Assembly: GCA_022478985.1 (NCBI GenBank) | Contig: JAKSZP010014463.1 | Location: forward strand, 124,001 to 188,000 | From: Massospora cicadina | Lineage: Eukaryota; Entomophthoromycota; Entomophthoromycetes; Entomophthorales; Entomophthoraceae | Length of the DNA: 64,000 nucleotides | Direction: 5' to 3' | Part shown: positions 45,148 through 55,729 of the stretch, piece by piece | How positions within the stretch are numbered: the first letter of the stretch is position 1 | How the letters are laid out: every line of letters starts with the position of its first letter | Translations under genes and position numbers: made by a program | Notes under the pieces: model-generated | Told to the model about the DNA's origin: nothing | Seen by the model: the letters and a program-made list of their open reading frames with translations, nothing else | Databases searched by the model: none

Positions 45148-46380
45148 TCAGTCCCAGACTGGTCACTGGCAATTACTAACATAATACAACACAAGTTAAA
45201 TCAAAAAAATATAAACTTAAGATTCTGTAGAAAGGTTTTTTGTTAGAATAAAAAAGCGAAGTCTTATATACTTCAGGGGGAAATTCAAGATATTAATGAA
45301 TGTTTATTATGAGTTATTTAGGAAATTAGGGTTCAATATTAAGGATTTATCAAGATCCTCTAGTCAGACAGCGTCTAACTACTGCTTTTTTCTCTTTTCT
45401 CATCTGAGCTAATTCCTGTATGTGCGAGCTCCATCTCAAAGCAGTTACCCCTAAACCTGGATGTTCAGTGGCCTTTGGGCTAAGCCCCGCTTCTGGGTCT
45501 GGTCAATTGTTCTTCAGTCAAAATAAGTCAATTACCAGATCTAGTAAAATGTGCCTCACCATTAGGTATGAGCAATGGCGCTCCTGAAATGTGCCTTGCA
45601 TCATGACTTTGAGTCACTCTGGAAATTGGATGACTGCTGATTTAGTAATATGCTCTTTTAAACTTCTGGTGTTTTTTACCAGTGTAATTAGGTTTACTCA
45701 TCAAACTCATCATTGGCTATATGCAAATTTATTTGGCCCTTAAAATTATAAAAGGAGGTCAATTTCATATGAAATTTGGGCAACATTGACTCTCATAAAA
45801 TAAATCTTTCAAAGTGGCAGGAAGAAAAATATTTCATATAATTTACAAATGAATTAAAGGTTATTCTAACCTCCTTCGCCTATAAAAGGTCTTTGGTTGC
45901 CCCCATCCACAATGATCTTGTCGCCAGTACCACCACCAGTTTGGGGGTTTCTTGCATCCATTCTCACTAGTCAAGGATTGATCAGTAGCACCACTTGCGG
46001 TCTCATTTGTGATAGGGATTAATTTATAACTGACTATGCAATTTATTCATGTTGTCAATAATCAGATTAATCTGTCCATGGGTGTCACAAAGGACCAAAA
46101 TAGCAGCAAAGAGCTTGGTTATCTGTTTTACACCACTTAAACTGTCAGCTGTGTCTAAGATCGAGTTATGCTGTTTGGTGTTGAGAATTTGCTATTCTAA
46201 CCCTCTTACTAAGGAGGGTTTTGCATTCAAAGTTCAAACTGACCCTATATTTGCAACTAAGGAACTTTAGCACATGTGGGCACCCCATCCTGATTGGGTT
46301 CCCTGCTAGTGCTACATGTCCTAGCTGGACACAAAGACGTTTTACTCCTGTAATACTGAGTTAAATTGGTCCACTTAGAA
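45148..46380 (-). pseudogene. Probable Gag downstream of the second collagen-like remnant
   Basis: By analogy with 1230-1741 the Gag body should follow the collagen-like part on the minus strand. I cannot read conserved text in it; the plus-strand open stretch 46049-46270 shows no known motif. A1 separates this DNA from 37458 and below. Confidence 0.3.
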
Positions 46381-46560
46381 TCTCTGAACTAGTACTAAGC
46401 CCAAGAGTCTGGGAGGACCAGAGAATCCAGGCTACCTGGTAGTCCAGTGCGGTCAAATGTCCCAGTGGTTCCAGGTGTTCCAAAGCTGATTTAGTTCAGA
46501 GTTCTAGGAGGCCTGGCCTCACCCAGCATTCCTGGAAGTCCAGAGAAATGAGCGTTGTCA
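46381..46560 (-). pseudogene. Second collagen-like Gag remnant
   Basis: The minus strand reads GTPGTTGTFDRTGLPGSLDS over 46395-46470, with further Gly-Pro-rich text up to 46555. The periodic Gly every third residue is visible though eroded. It resembles the collagen-like part at 1517-1741. Confidence 0.45.
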
Positions 46561-47469
46561 TGGGTCTCTATGGTACTATAAGCTAACTTCTCTATGTAAT
46601 GGAGGCAATCATCCATGAAGGCTCTCAGGTTGTTAATTTAAGTATGTGTTTCCATGGTACTAACACCAATCTAGTTGTAAAGGGATATTTCAAGGTTGTT
46701 GAAACAGTTAAATAATTAAGAATAAACTAATCTAAACAATCCTTTGTCAAGATGAGTTAGAAACGTTTACTTATTATTAATGAGTTTACAATTGTCCAGA
46801 ATGGCACTTCAGTTTTTACTTCTAAAGAGGGAAACAGAGAGGTTAAAGCTGTAAAATCTGAGTGTGCAATGTTTCTAATAACTTAAAATGCTATATTGAT
46901 TCCTAAAGATGTAATCCAGTCAATTGTAGCAGATGATACAGGGTGAACTGGAAAAATTGGCGCTGGTAGCTCTTGGAACATCCTATTCCAACCTGTTCAC
47001 CATCAAGATTTGAGCTAGATCATAAACTTATCATAGGGGTCAACATGGCGAAAATAATCTTCTATGTGCTCTTACACTTGGGACAAATGCCTCAGATAGG
47101 AGGAGGTTTAGTGCTTCCAGAAAGTCTAAGACGTGGAATTGGTACTTATCCACAGAAGGTTGGGTAGATCTGCCTCTAAAGATGCGGTTAATAAAATGTT
47201 ATGAGATGCAACAGGCTCTCCTACATGTGCGCTAACAGCCCACTCACTTAGTTTGGCGGTTTCATGATAAGAATATGTATCTGATGCTGAGTCAATATTG
47301 TTCTTCACAGTTGACAAGTTTTCTGAGGATTTGGGAGATGTGGCAGGAGAATAAGTTTTTGGGAGATGAGGGGATAAAATATGGTCATTGTGAAAGTTTA
47401 GGGAAACCAAAGCCCCTGGCTTATATTTTTTACTTATAACAAAACTAACTAACAATAAAGGGTGAAAGC
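46561..47469. other. Decayed repeat DNA, no recognised gene
   Basis: One minus-strand stretch is open for 109 codons (47126-47455) and contains SPHLPKTYSPATSPKSSENL and DTYSYHETAKLSEWAVSAHV. It has no domain I know and no clear neighbour in frame. It could be a chance frame or an old Gag leader. Confidence 0.3.
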
Positions 47470-47840
47470 TTCTTAATTGCCGAATATTCTTAAAAGTTTG
47501 CTATGTAGTAGTGGCAGCCAAAAATGTTTCGAAAAGAGCATAATCAATTTTACTTGCTGAGCTCCATATTTAGGGGAAATCATGTACTAAATTTCAGGGA
47601 AGATCTCTATGCGCTTCCACGCCAAGATCTTTACTGATCTGCTATTCAAACTTTCTGCGTCATCTTGTTAAAATAAAGTAAAATTTGATCGTTTGGATTG
47701 GGTTTTGGCTCCAACATCTTTAGTATCTGATTCTTTAGTTTGTGGATGATCCCTGACTGCAGTTATTATCCAATCCTTTGGATTGAGCTCAAAATTCTGA
47801 GATCAGAGGTGATTGAACTTTCAGTATTGGATGAAACCTT
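47470..47840. repeat. Diverged repeat, copy 2 (first copy at 16030-16440)
   Basis: Shares ordered blocks with 16030-16440 and lacks the 21-bp insertion found there. Its side towards lower coordinates leads to the collagen-like remnant, so it may be the LTR or leader of that family. Confidence 0.6.
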
Positions 47841-48930
47841 AAAAACATATAATACTAACGTACTTTTTTGTGATAAATTGGCTTCGCTTTCCTGATCACA
47901 ATGGTAGCCACAGATACCATATTATCAGAAATCACTTGATTAAATGCTGGTGGCAGGGCGTCATTGTCAAGTTTAATATGTTATTGGAGCCTTGTGGATA
48001 TTCAATTAATTTTTAGGCAAGATTTTTAAAGGGTGACAGAATTTTGGATATCCATTTCTAATTTTCCCAACTTTTTAGTCATCATCAGTTGCCTGATTCA
48101 AAACATGTACAGTTGATTATACGCTAAGAGCGGGTCATTGATTAGCATAGTTCCCAGTCTCATTAATTTATGACATGTAATTTGGCTGACATATTGTCTA
48201 TTAGATAAATGGCCCTAGACCTTGATCAAATTCCTTTTTGTGTATAAGCTTTATAATTGGCACTGAGGCATCAACTACAATTATTAAAAGTTGGATGCAC
48301 TATATAACAGGCATTGAGTTTTTATTTTAAAATTCAAAGGCCAGGTCCTTTAAAGGCTACACGAGTATTACTTGTAGTTCCAGAGGCATCTTTAGTAAAC
48401 TTTGGGTCTCTAGGGCAATTGCTTGGCAAAATAGACATATTCACCAAGGCTAATATATGATTTAGATGCACAATAACTCTAGTCAATGCTAGGCAATCAC
48501 AAGATAAAACTAGTCAAAAGTGAGGAAGCAAACAAATATATCTTTACTTGTTACATTTTGAGATATATATTTTTTGAGAGATTTAAAATTGTGCAAGGTA
48601 TACTTTGGCAGAAGTTCTAATCATGTAGAGTATGGCAATCTACAAATGACACAAACTTTCCAGAACAATGCGGTGGAATGTGGAGGTTTCTAATGGTCAC
48701 AATCTTTCTTGTTTGATGTGGCAGAATCAGGAGACTTTTCTAGTAGCAAGATCTTTACCAGATAATTTAGCGTATTCATGAGGGATACAGGATTTTAGTT
48801 GCTTTTTTAGGAGTTCATTATTCATAGAGGTTTTGAAGCTTCCGCAGTAGTGGAACTCCGTTGTTTAAGTTTCATATTATCTTGCGTTCTAATTTTTTCT
48901 TACCTAGCAAATTGACTATCACTCCTAACA
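47841..48930. other. No gene seen; decayed repeat DNA
   Basis: No frame over 60 codons and no motif on either strand. The 3' LTR of element E would be expected somewhere here, but no match to its 5' LTR (starting 51725) is apparent. Confidence 0.35.
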
Positions 48931-48949
48931 ATGCTCCCCTCAAAATTTT

Positions 48950-49900
48950 GTTGAGGAGGGACATAACTTTGGAGAAACTTAGTATTGGACTCAGTTCACA
49001 ATGGAGCCTAATTTGACTAAGAAATTGAGTACTCTTGTTCTCAATGACAGACTTTCAATGGGGTCCAGACCATACCATATCAAGGTTGTAAATCTGCCCC
49101 CTATACGGTGATAGTAGAACCAGACCAGATTCCCCTAAATGATACTCAGGCAAAAGTGGTTTTTGATAATGCTTTTATCCGCTTCTCATTAATTTATAAC
49201 CCCCATGAAATCGGCAACTAAAGCTTATAAACAAGATAACTCATCCGCCAGCCTTTGCATTGTTGCCTTATTTTGTTTCAGGCGTGTAGGTTTCTTATAT
49301 GGTATGAACACTCAAGGTTAATATCAGCTCTCAACTATACAGAGATCAAAGATGAGACATCTGGACAACTCAATGTAGGCTCATGCAAATGCAGTAGAGC
49401 CTTCAGAAGGTAAATGTTCGCCTAGATGGTCCAGATTGAGCCATCATGCAGAGGATGGCAATTATAGCCCATAAGCGCCCATTCCACTGCTACGCTGGTA
49501 GTGGGATGATATGGGGCAATGAAGTTATGATAAGTTCCCATCTAAGTCTAAGGTCAGCAATTACTTGAGATTTGAAATTGGTACCATTAACAAATAACAG
49601 TACCTTCAGGCTACTATGGGGGGTGAGGACCTGTCTTTGTAAGAAGGAAGCAATTATTTTGGAAAAGAGTGAGGCAACTGAGATGGCCTTAGCCCAATTT
49701 ATGAATTGATCAACCATTAGTATGATGTACCAATGCCATACATTTTGTTGATATGGGACCAATAACGTTAATGATGACGGTGTCAAATGGGGCAGTAGGA
49801 CTTACAATTAGAGTTGATAAGTTGTAATGGAAGGTTTCCAACTAGCAAAGATAGACAAAAATTGATGATACCTTAAATCATTCAATCATCCCTTATCAGT
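48950..49900 (-). pseudogene. E integrase
   Basis: Frame 49490-49786 reads YIILMVDQFINWAKAISVAS (first Asp), and LLFVNGTNFKSQVIADLRLR, where the second catalytic Asp (DNGTNF in A1) is Val. The zinc-domain and C-terminal flanks are eroded. Confidence 0.72.
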
Positions 49901-50069
49901 AACATCCTTTTAACAGCCACTGATAGGTTTTCCTGTTGGCGCCATGTCCTACCATAGTATGGGACTCCATGGCGGTTTTGGCTCTTGCCAACAGTCAGAC
50001 CTAAAGCAGCTAGGAGGTTCTGACCTGTTTATACAATAAAGCCATCCTCACTTAAGTCTTCTTCGTCAA

Positions 50070-50440
50070 CTTTTTTAATTTCTGATGAACCTTAGGAGAC
50101 TCTCAGTTCCATTCCTCAGTTTTCTAATAAACTTATAAATATGATTTTCCTTGGAGGCATAGAGAGTCAATATGGGTATTTGTGACAATCTGACGGCATT
50201 TTGATGTATCATTATGTTACAATGAGCAATTAAATAGTCGTAACTCTGGAGTTTAAGTACCAAAGTTCCAGCCATTTGTCTATATCTTTCTTCTATTGTA
50301 ACCACTGTAGAGAGCCATGATCCGTAACCACTTTAAAATATCTTCAAAAGAAAGGACGAATGTACTTGATAGCAAGCTTGATATCTTGGAAAAACATACA
50401 GTAAAGTTGTAAATCCTCTCTACCTTAGTGTAACCTTTTT
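50070..50440 (-). pseudogene. E RNase H, C-terminal half only
   Basis: In broken minus-strand frames: IKYIRPFF then RYFKVVTDHGSLQW (third acidic residue present), and frame 50075-50305 reads TLVLKLQSYDYLIAHCNIMI and HQNAVRLSQIPI, matching HQNAKRLSRLPI of A1. It directly follows the Gag end. Confidence 0.72.
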
Positions 50441-50449
50441 TAGTCTACT

Positions 50450-51690
50450 GCACCAGTTTGACTTGCTCTTTAGGCTTCTTATACCAAAAATGAGTGACTA
50501 CATGCCCAGATTTTCCAATTTGGCGGCAATGGATTTAATTTTATCTGATCTTTTTGGCCCTTCAGGCTTATTTACCGTTATTAGAAATTCTGTTGTTTTT
50601 TATTAAGTTCAGCAAAGTTCACTATATTCTAAGTTTGGGTGGAAATGACTTTGAAGGTTTGATTAGGTTCTTCAGATAATTCTCGCTGGCATCTTGAGTT
50701 ACTCCACCATCTGTGATATAAAAGTCTGGTTTGTAAGCGCTGACACCATAGTGCATTGTATCAATCTGTAGGGACAAAGTGCCACTTACATTGCTGTGTG
50801 AATTATAATATGATATTACTTTTTCACCAGCTAGGATCTTCAATTCCTAGTAAGATTGGTCAGCAAAGCGGCCAATGTTTCATTCTATCTAAAATGGATT
50901 CTCATAAACTCCTGTTTACGCTTATCCATCCACGTAGAACTACTAAATTAATTTTTAACCGCTTCTTTAGCGTTTCTGTGTGTCCAATTAATTCCTTTGA
51001 GATGGGGCAACGCCAGTTTTGACAGTTGGTGTCGAAGCAGTTCATCACTTTACTGCTTTCTGTTAGTCGCTGTATCTAAAGTTCATCATATCAAATAGGC
51101 AGAAAAATTCATGTGCGTTATCCTGATGAAATATATATATTTTCAGCTACTCCAAAATTCTTCTGTTGCTACGCTGACAGGAGATTCCTTCTCAATATCC
51201 CAAGTACTGATAGGCATATTTTTAGGATTCATCTCTAAAATTGTAGTGAAAGCTCCAGGAATATTCCTCAGAGTTTGTACTTTCCTAAGTGGAATTTTGT
51301 GCATCTTGTTACCATCTTCATTTGACTCCATCTGGATGCAATTACACTTATTAATTTTTTTTTCTTCTAAGTAATTTAGCATTTGTGCCATGTCTTCCTG
51401 AATCTAGAAGAAAAGTTCTCTATTCACTTATTGTATAGTTTTCTAAATAATATCTCCTTAAATAATTTGGTCTCATTCTTCTAATGAGGTGATATTTCCA
51501 TAGAGAATGTTATTGACCTATCCAACTATGTTTGATTTCTTCCTATCTTTCTTACTTGCTCATCTAAATTAGCAAAATTGGCTTTTGACTCCAAATACAA
51601 CACATTCTTGTAACCAGTTTCCAGTTCCGTTCACAACTTATTAATTCATCCTTATATGTCATTTTGATTATAATTTCCAAATCATTGGCT
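50450..51690 (-). pseudogene. E Gag
   Basis: Frame 51143-51391 holds MAQMLNYLEEKKINKCNCIQ and IPGAFTTILEMNPKNMPIS, collinear with the linker of A1 Gag. A zinc-knuckle shadow at about 50480-50540 reads CRQIGKSGHVVTHFW with two of three Cys lost, followed by KPKEQVKLVQ as in KLKDQINLVQ of A1. Confidence 0.7.
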
Positions 51691-51705
51691 TAAAAAATAA
51701 ACTAT

Positions 51706-51722
51706 CCCTGTAGTAAGCGCCA
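51706..51722 (-). promoter_or_regulatory. Primer-binding site of E
   Basis: On the minus strand TGGCGCTTACTACAGGG. It keeps a CpG where A1 and A2 have TG, suggesting the ancestral site was TGGCGCTCACTACAGGG. Confidence 0.7.
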
Positions 51723-51724
51723 AA

Positions 51725-52900
51725 TGTAAACTTTTAAGAGCTGCGGATACTCAACTATCCCCTGTATTTAACACCAGATGTGACTTTAAGCTATGTTGCT
51801 CACTTTACCTCTCAAATCTATTGCACAGATTCTGATGTGTATGTTAAAAAAGTTTATTATAGTTAATTGACTGGGTTGACAATAGTATGAAGATATTTGT
51901 TATTGTTGAGTTTTTCACAATCAACTTAATTATTGTCCTCAATGCTAGACTGATGCTAACGCTCTTCCTTGTAATTTTTGAAGGTACTTCTGAGCTCAAG
52001 AACTTCTTCTTCTGACTCTTCCTCTCCTCACGCAGGAGCTAGAGGAGTATCTTAACCATATTTGGACAAGGAAACCTTTTCCTTATACTTTATCCTCATG
52101 TATTAGCAACTGACAAATAGATAAGAGAATTTTTCTCTTCCATTATAATCATAAGGGTATGCAATATGAATTGTTAAGCTAACTAAATGTTTATGCCAAG
52201 TGATACTTTTACTTTTTTACTACTTTTTCTACTGCTTTATTTTACTTAAAATCAAGGATTATTAGGGGAATCTTGCGCTTAACTCTTCCGTTGGTGCCTC
52301 ACTTGGAAATAGCATCTGTTGCTAATGGATTAGGCTCTGAAGTTGCACCCCACAAGGATCTTCCTTCTATGCCTTGTCATATTCCACAGCCAACTAAAAG
52401 TGACTCCTTCTGGTTGAATTGAGGAAATGTCCCCACATTTTTAATCAAACTAAGAGTATTAAAATAAATGGGCTAGCAACCTGATTAGGTAATGGATCTT
52501 CTATCAAATAACAGCAGGTCACGTTACCTAAATGTTTAGGCCTCAATATGCTGCCAGAAGCACTTGGTGATGCTTCATCAACTAATCATAAACCCCTGAG
52601 TCAATCGTTGAAAATAACCAATTGACTTATATAATTGAATTACCAATTACTAAATCAATAGTTGAATCATATAGTAAAATCATTGGCAGGGATATTCCGT
52701 GCCAAAAAATTAGTAATCTGTCAGAAAAAAGTCCTGGGGGATTAGTCAATATTCCTTTAACAATGACTACCAATAATATTTACCATCTCTTATGATTACT
52801 AATATCCACTAAGGTATATTTTTAATAAAAAAAGCAGATTGTGGTATAATTTGATTGTCTGGATGAAATTGTCATATAATTTAACAAGAGTTTATTTAGG
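51725..52900 (-). repeat. 5' LTR of E (right end approximate)
   Basis: It begins tgtaaacttttaag beside the PBS. It contains caatagtatgaagatatttg and fragments similar to the A2 LTR. The outer end and target duplication are not resolved. Confidence 0.55.
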
Positions 52901-52979
52901 GAAGGCATTATGGATGCATGCGGTGTTTTGAGGGCAGGAATGGAGGTGAAAGCGTTGAGCACCTTGGTGGCTGGCTGAT

Positions 52980-53415
52980 TTTAGAGAATATTATTTTGGT
53001 AGGGCAGCAGAAATTATGATATTGATATAATGTAATGAACAACCACCCACTGAATCACCCAGATGTGTGGCAGAAGGACATCACCCACAACAGCCATTCT
53101 TTTGGGGAGGCTTCAGTAAGCTGACAAAAATAAACAGCCAAATTCAGGACTGGAAACCAGCTTTTTTGAAAAAATCTTGGCATGATATGATTTTTTGAGG
53201 ATTAGCTCGCTTATTAGATATATTCCTGTTTTGATAGTTGGGAAGAGTTTCGGCCAATAAATCCTCAAATATGCTATGTGTCTTATGGTATTTCCTAACC
53301 GTTTGGAAGCTCACAAAGCTAAACAACAATATCTGACTCTCTTGGTCTCTTCTAAGGTAATTTTCCCTTTCTAATCGGGAACTCTCTAGACACAGGTAAT
53401 TATGACAAGCTCCCC
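52980..53415 (-). pseudogene. Second copy of F Gag (fragment)
   Basis: The minus-strand frame 53144-53329 (LFSFVSFQTVRKYHKTHSIF...) and its upstream DNA align with 35230-35480: both share ccgtttggaa.ctcac and a 'ttttccc..t.taat.gggaact' segment. It is truncated at its downstream side by element E. Confidence 0.5.
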
Positions 53416-53499
53416 TGAATGCTTGTCTACACTCTTAATATGAAGATTAAATTAAGATAAGAAGAGATATAAGACGAAATTATGAAGATATGGAAAGAT

Positions 53500-54150
53500 G
53501 ATGTTTTTATTTTAGGGCCAGGCGCTGGTATTTTATACCTCTAGAACATCTCCTGGCCATACTCATCTATTAGATGAGTTAATTAAAACCATGCCAATCC
53601 ACTATGGATTATGGCAGTGTTTATTAAAATATCCCCAAGTTAATTTGGCTCTTGAATTAACTTAATTACAATCATTTCACCCTGATTGAAGGCACTACTA
53701 CTCTCATACTTGGGAAGATTTTAGGTATAATATTAGCACCTTAGCGGTGTATATTTGCCTTTCATTCAGCCCAATTATGTTTCATTGTACAGCTGATGAA
53801 ATACAATAAGTGGGGGAAAAATGATACAGAATTTGAATAATGATGCACCCCTAATCAGGATGTCAGCAGGCCTCTTGATAGTACTAGGTACTCCCTATAT
53901 GGGCTGTCCATGTGCAAGTACTATCATTTTGTCATATAGCTGACGAAATACAACAATTGAAAAAAGAAATAATGGATTCAAATAATGACGCGCCTTTAAT
54001 CAGGATGTTGGCAACCCTCTCAATAGTACTTGGTACTCCCTAATCAGGAAGTCCATATTTAAGTACTATTGTGCCAATTACAGTAATTGACATACATAAA
54101 AATTATTATTCATTAATTGTATTTGCATCAAATTCATAAATGCAATTTAG
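53500..54150 (-). repeat. LTR-like block of element F, copy 2, with two internal units
   Basis: Contains the block gggccaggcgctggtatttt with acctctagaacatctcctgg, then two units at about 53850-53990 and 53995-54140, each with taatcagga, ggtactccct and catgtgcaagtactat-like segments. Collinear with 35600-36250. Confidence 0.55.
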
Positions 54151-54390
54151 TTTGTGCCATAGAATCACTTGGTTCACCCAAGTGGTTCCCATAATCAGCC
54201 ATAAAGTAATAATATCATAGCTATTATTAGCTATGATAATCAGGATGATTTAGATACAATTTAGATGGTTTTGGAATAATTATAGTTATGCAGATAAACT
54301 AGGAAAGATCAAAGGAACCATCGTTGGGATTAATCTATTAGCATTGATGGTTTTCTTGAAGGGTTTATTTTTGAGTCAACCATCAAAATA
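54151..54390. other. AT-rich non-coding spacer
   Basis: No frame and no repeat recognised. Confidence 0.4.
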
Positions 54391-54394
54391 TAAC

Positions 54395-55400
54395 ACGTGA
54401 GGTGATCAAAAAGCCATTATAGAATAATAAGGTGAGGTTCTCTTGGAATTCAGGGATGCCTTTATACTAAATATCGGGTAAATCAGCACAGGACAGAAGG
54501 AGGTAACATAGCAATGAGTTTAACAATAACTTGCCATGCTGTCAAGAGCTAAAAATTCTTGATCTTGGTAACTCACAAATGTACAACTGAGGAATCCTGC
54601 ATCGCACATTAAAGAGGAAGTATGCCAGGCTCCAAAAAGGTAAGAACTCAATAAACTGAACCATATTTGAAAATGCAAATGCCACTAGACTTGAGTTGAA
54701 TTGTGACATCAAATCCTTATAAGAAGGAGGCCCCAGAAAGCAACAGTGTCAGTGAGGGGAGAGGGGAGAGTCAGGCACTGCAGGCACAGGTGCAATGGGA
54801 ACACACAAATGCATTTTCTGGATGACATGAACATGATGGGTGCGGTGGGAATGGTGAACACTGGTGCAGCTTGCTCGCAGAAGATGGGGTCTGAGAATTG
54901 GTCAATTCTCCTGGGAAGGCTCACATGAGTGGCAGGCACTGATACTGTGGACTGATAAGGATTACAACAGAAACGCATGTGTTGTAGGGAACTGAATTGG
55001 GGAAGGTTTTATGGGTGCTTGCAGCATTCTTAGGTCAGAACTGTAAAGTCAGTTTTAATTTATAGAAAGCTTAGCGCAAGATTTGCAAAAAGACATCATA
55101 AAACTTCAGGATGAGGTTCTTTTGATTTAGTTACGCCTGTATACCAAACTTTGGGAAACCCAGCACAGGACATAAAGAGGGAAACATAACAAAGAGTTTA
55201 GCGATTTTTTCCATAAAGTCTAAATATAAACTATTTTTTCTTCTTCTTGGTAACTTATTAATTTACAACTGAGGAATCCAGAATCACACATTGAATGGGA
55301 TTTAAGCTACGCTCTAAAAAGGTAAGGATCAAAGATGAAATAATTTAAAATTGTGAATGCCACAATCGATTAAGTTGAACTATGACAGCTGTAAAAAATG
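54395..55400 (+). mobile_element. Possible TRIM-like element: two direct repeats of about 0.3 kb around a short core
   Basis: 54400-54710 and 55082-55392 share, in order, aggtgaggttct / gatgaggttctt, cagcacaggaca, aacatag / aacataac with agagttta, tacaactgaggaatcc, ctccaaaaaggtaag / ctctaaaaaggtaag, and gttgaa.t.tgaca. The 0.37-kb core has no coding domain; the open stretches at 54709-54978 on both strands overlap each other and match nothing. Orientation, LTR ends and target duplication are not resolved, so a simple diverged duplication is also possible. Confidence 0.4.
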
Positions 55401-55690
55401 GAAACACTTTTGTTTCTGGCCACCATTAGCTTTCCATTTGGCGCCATTTGATATTGGCAAAATAATGTCCAAAGTATTGTTGGACAATCAAGGTAAGAAT
55501 TAGATCTTGATGCAACTAACAAAATTAACCTCAGAAATAGGGAAACTCAATTGCAGAAAATTAATGACAGGTAAGTGAGGTAAATTAAGAAGTGACCTTT
55601 AGTTTATTGAATTAATATAGAATTGGAAAGCTGAGCATTATTCACAGTATACTGTGGTGCCAAAAACACAACAAAAGATCGTTGAGAAAT
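55401..55690. other. Non-coding spacer
   Basis: AT-rich, no frame, no recognised repeat. Confidence 0.4.
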
Positions 55691-55729
55691 CAGGAAAAGT
55701 CAAGTTCCAAGAGCTCAAGCTTTGGGGCG

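Larger units (their letters stand above)
48940..52900 (-). mobile_element. Element E: internally deleted member of family A
   Basis: Minus-strand order: LTR (51725 to about 52.9 kb), PBS, gag (51.7-50.45 kb), end of RNase H (50.44-50.07 kb) and integrase (49.9-48.95 kb). Gag text MNPKNMPIS and VSVATEEFWSS aligns with MTPKDTPMAS and ISGTTEEF of A1. Protease, RT and the first half of RNase H are missing. The left LTR was not found, so the left limit is approximate. Confidence 0.7.

Noticed and set aside
46388..46396. Further copy of the tiny insertion core (ctagtacta)
   Set aside because: The match stops after nine bases, there is no A-run and no flanking duplication.
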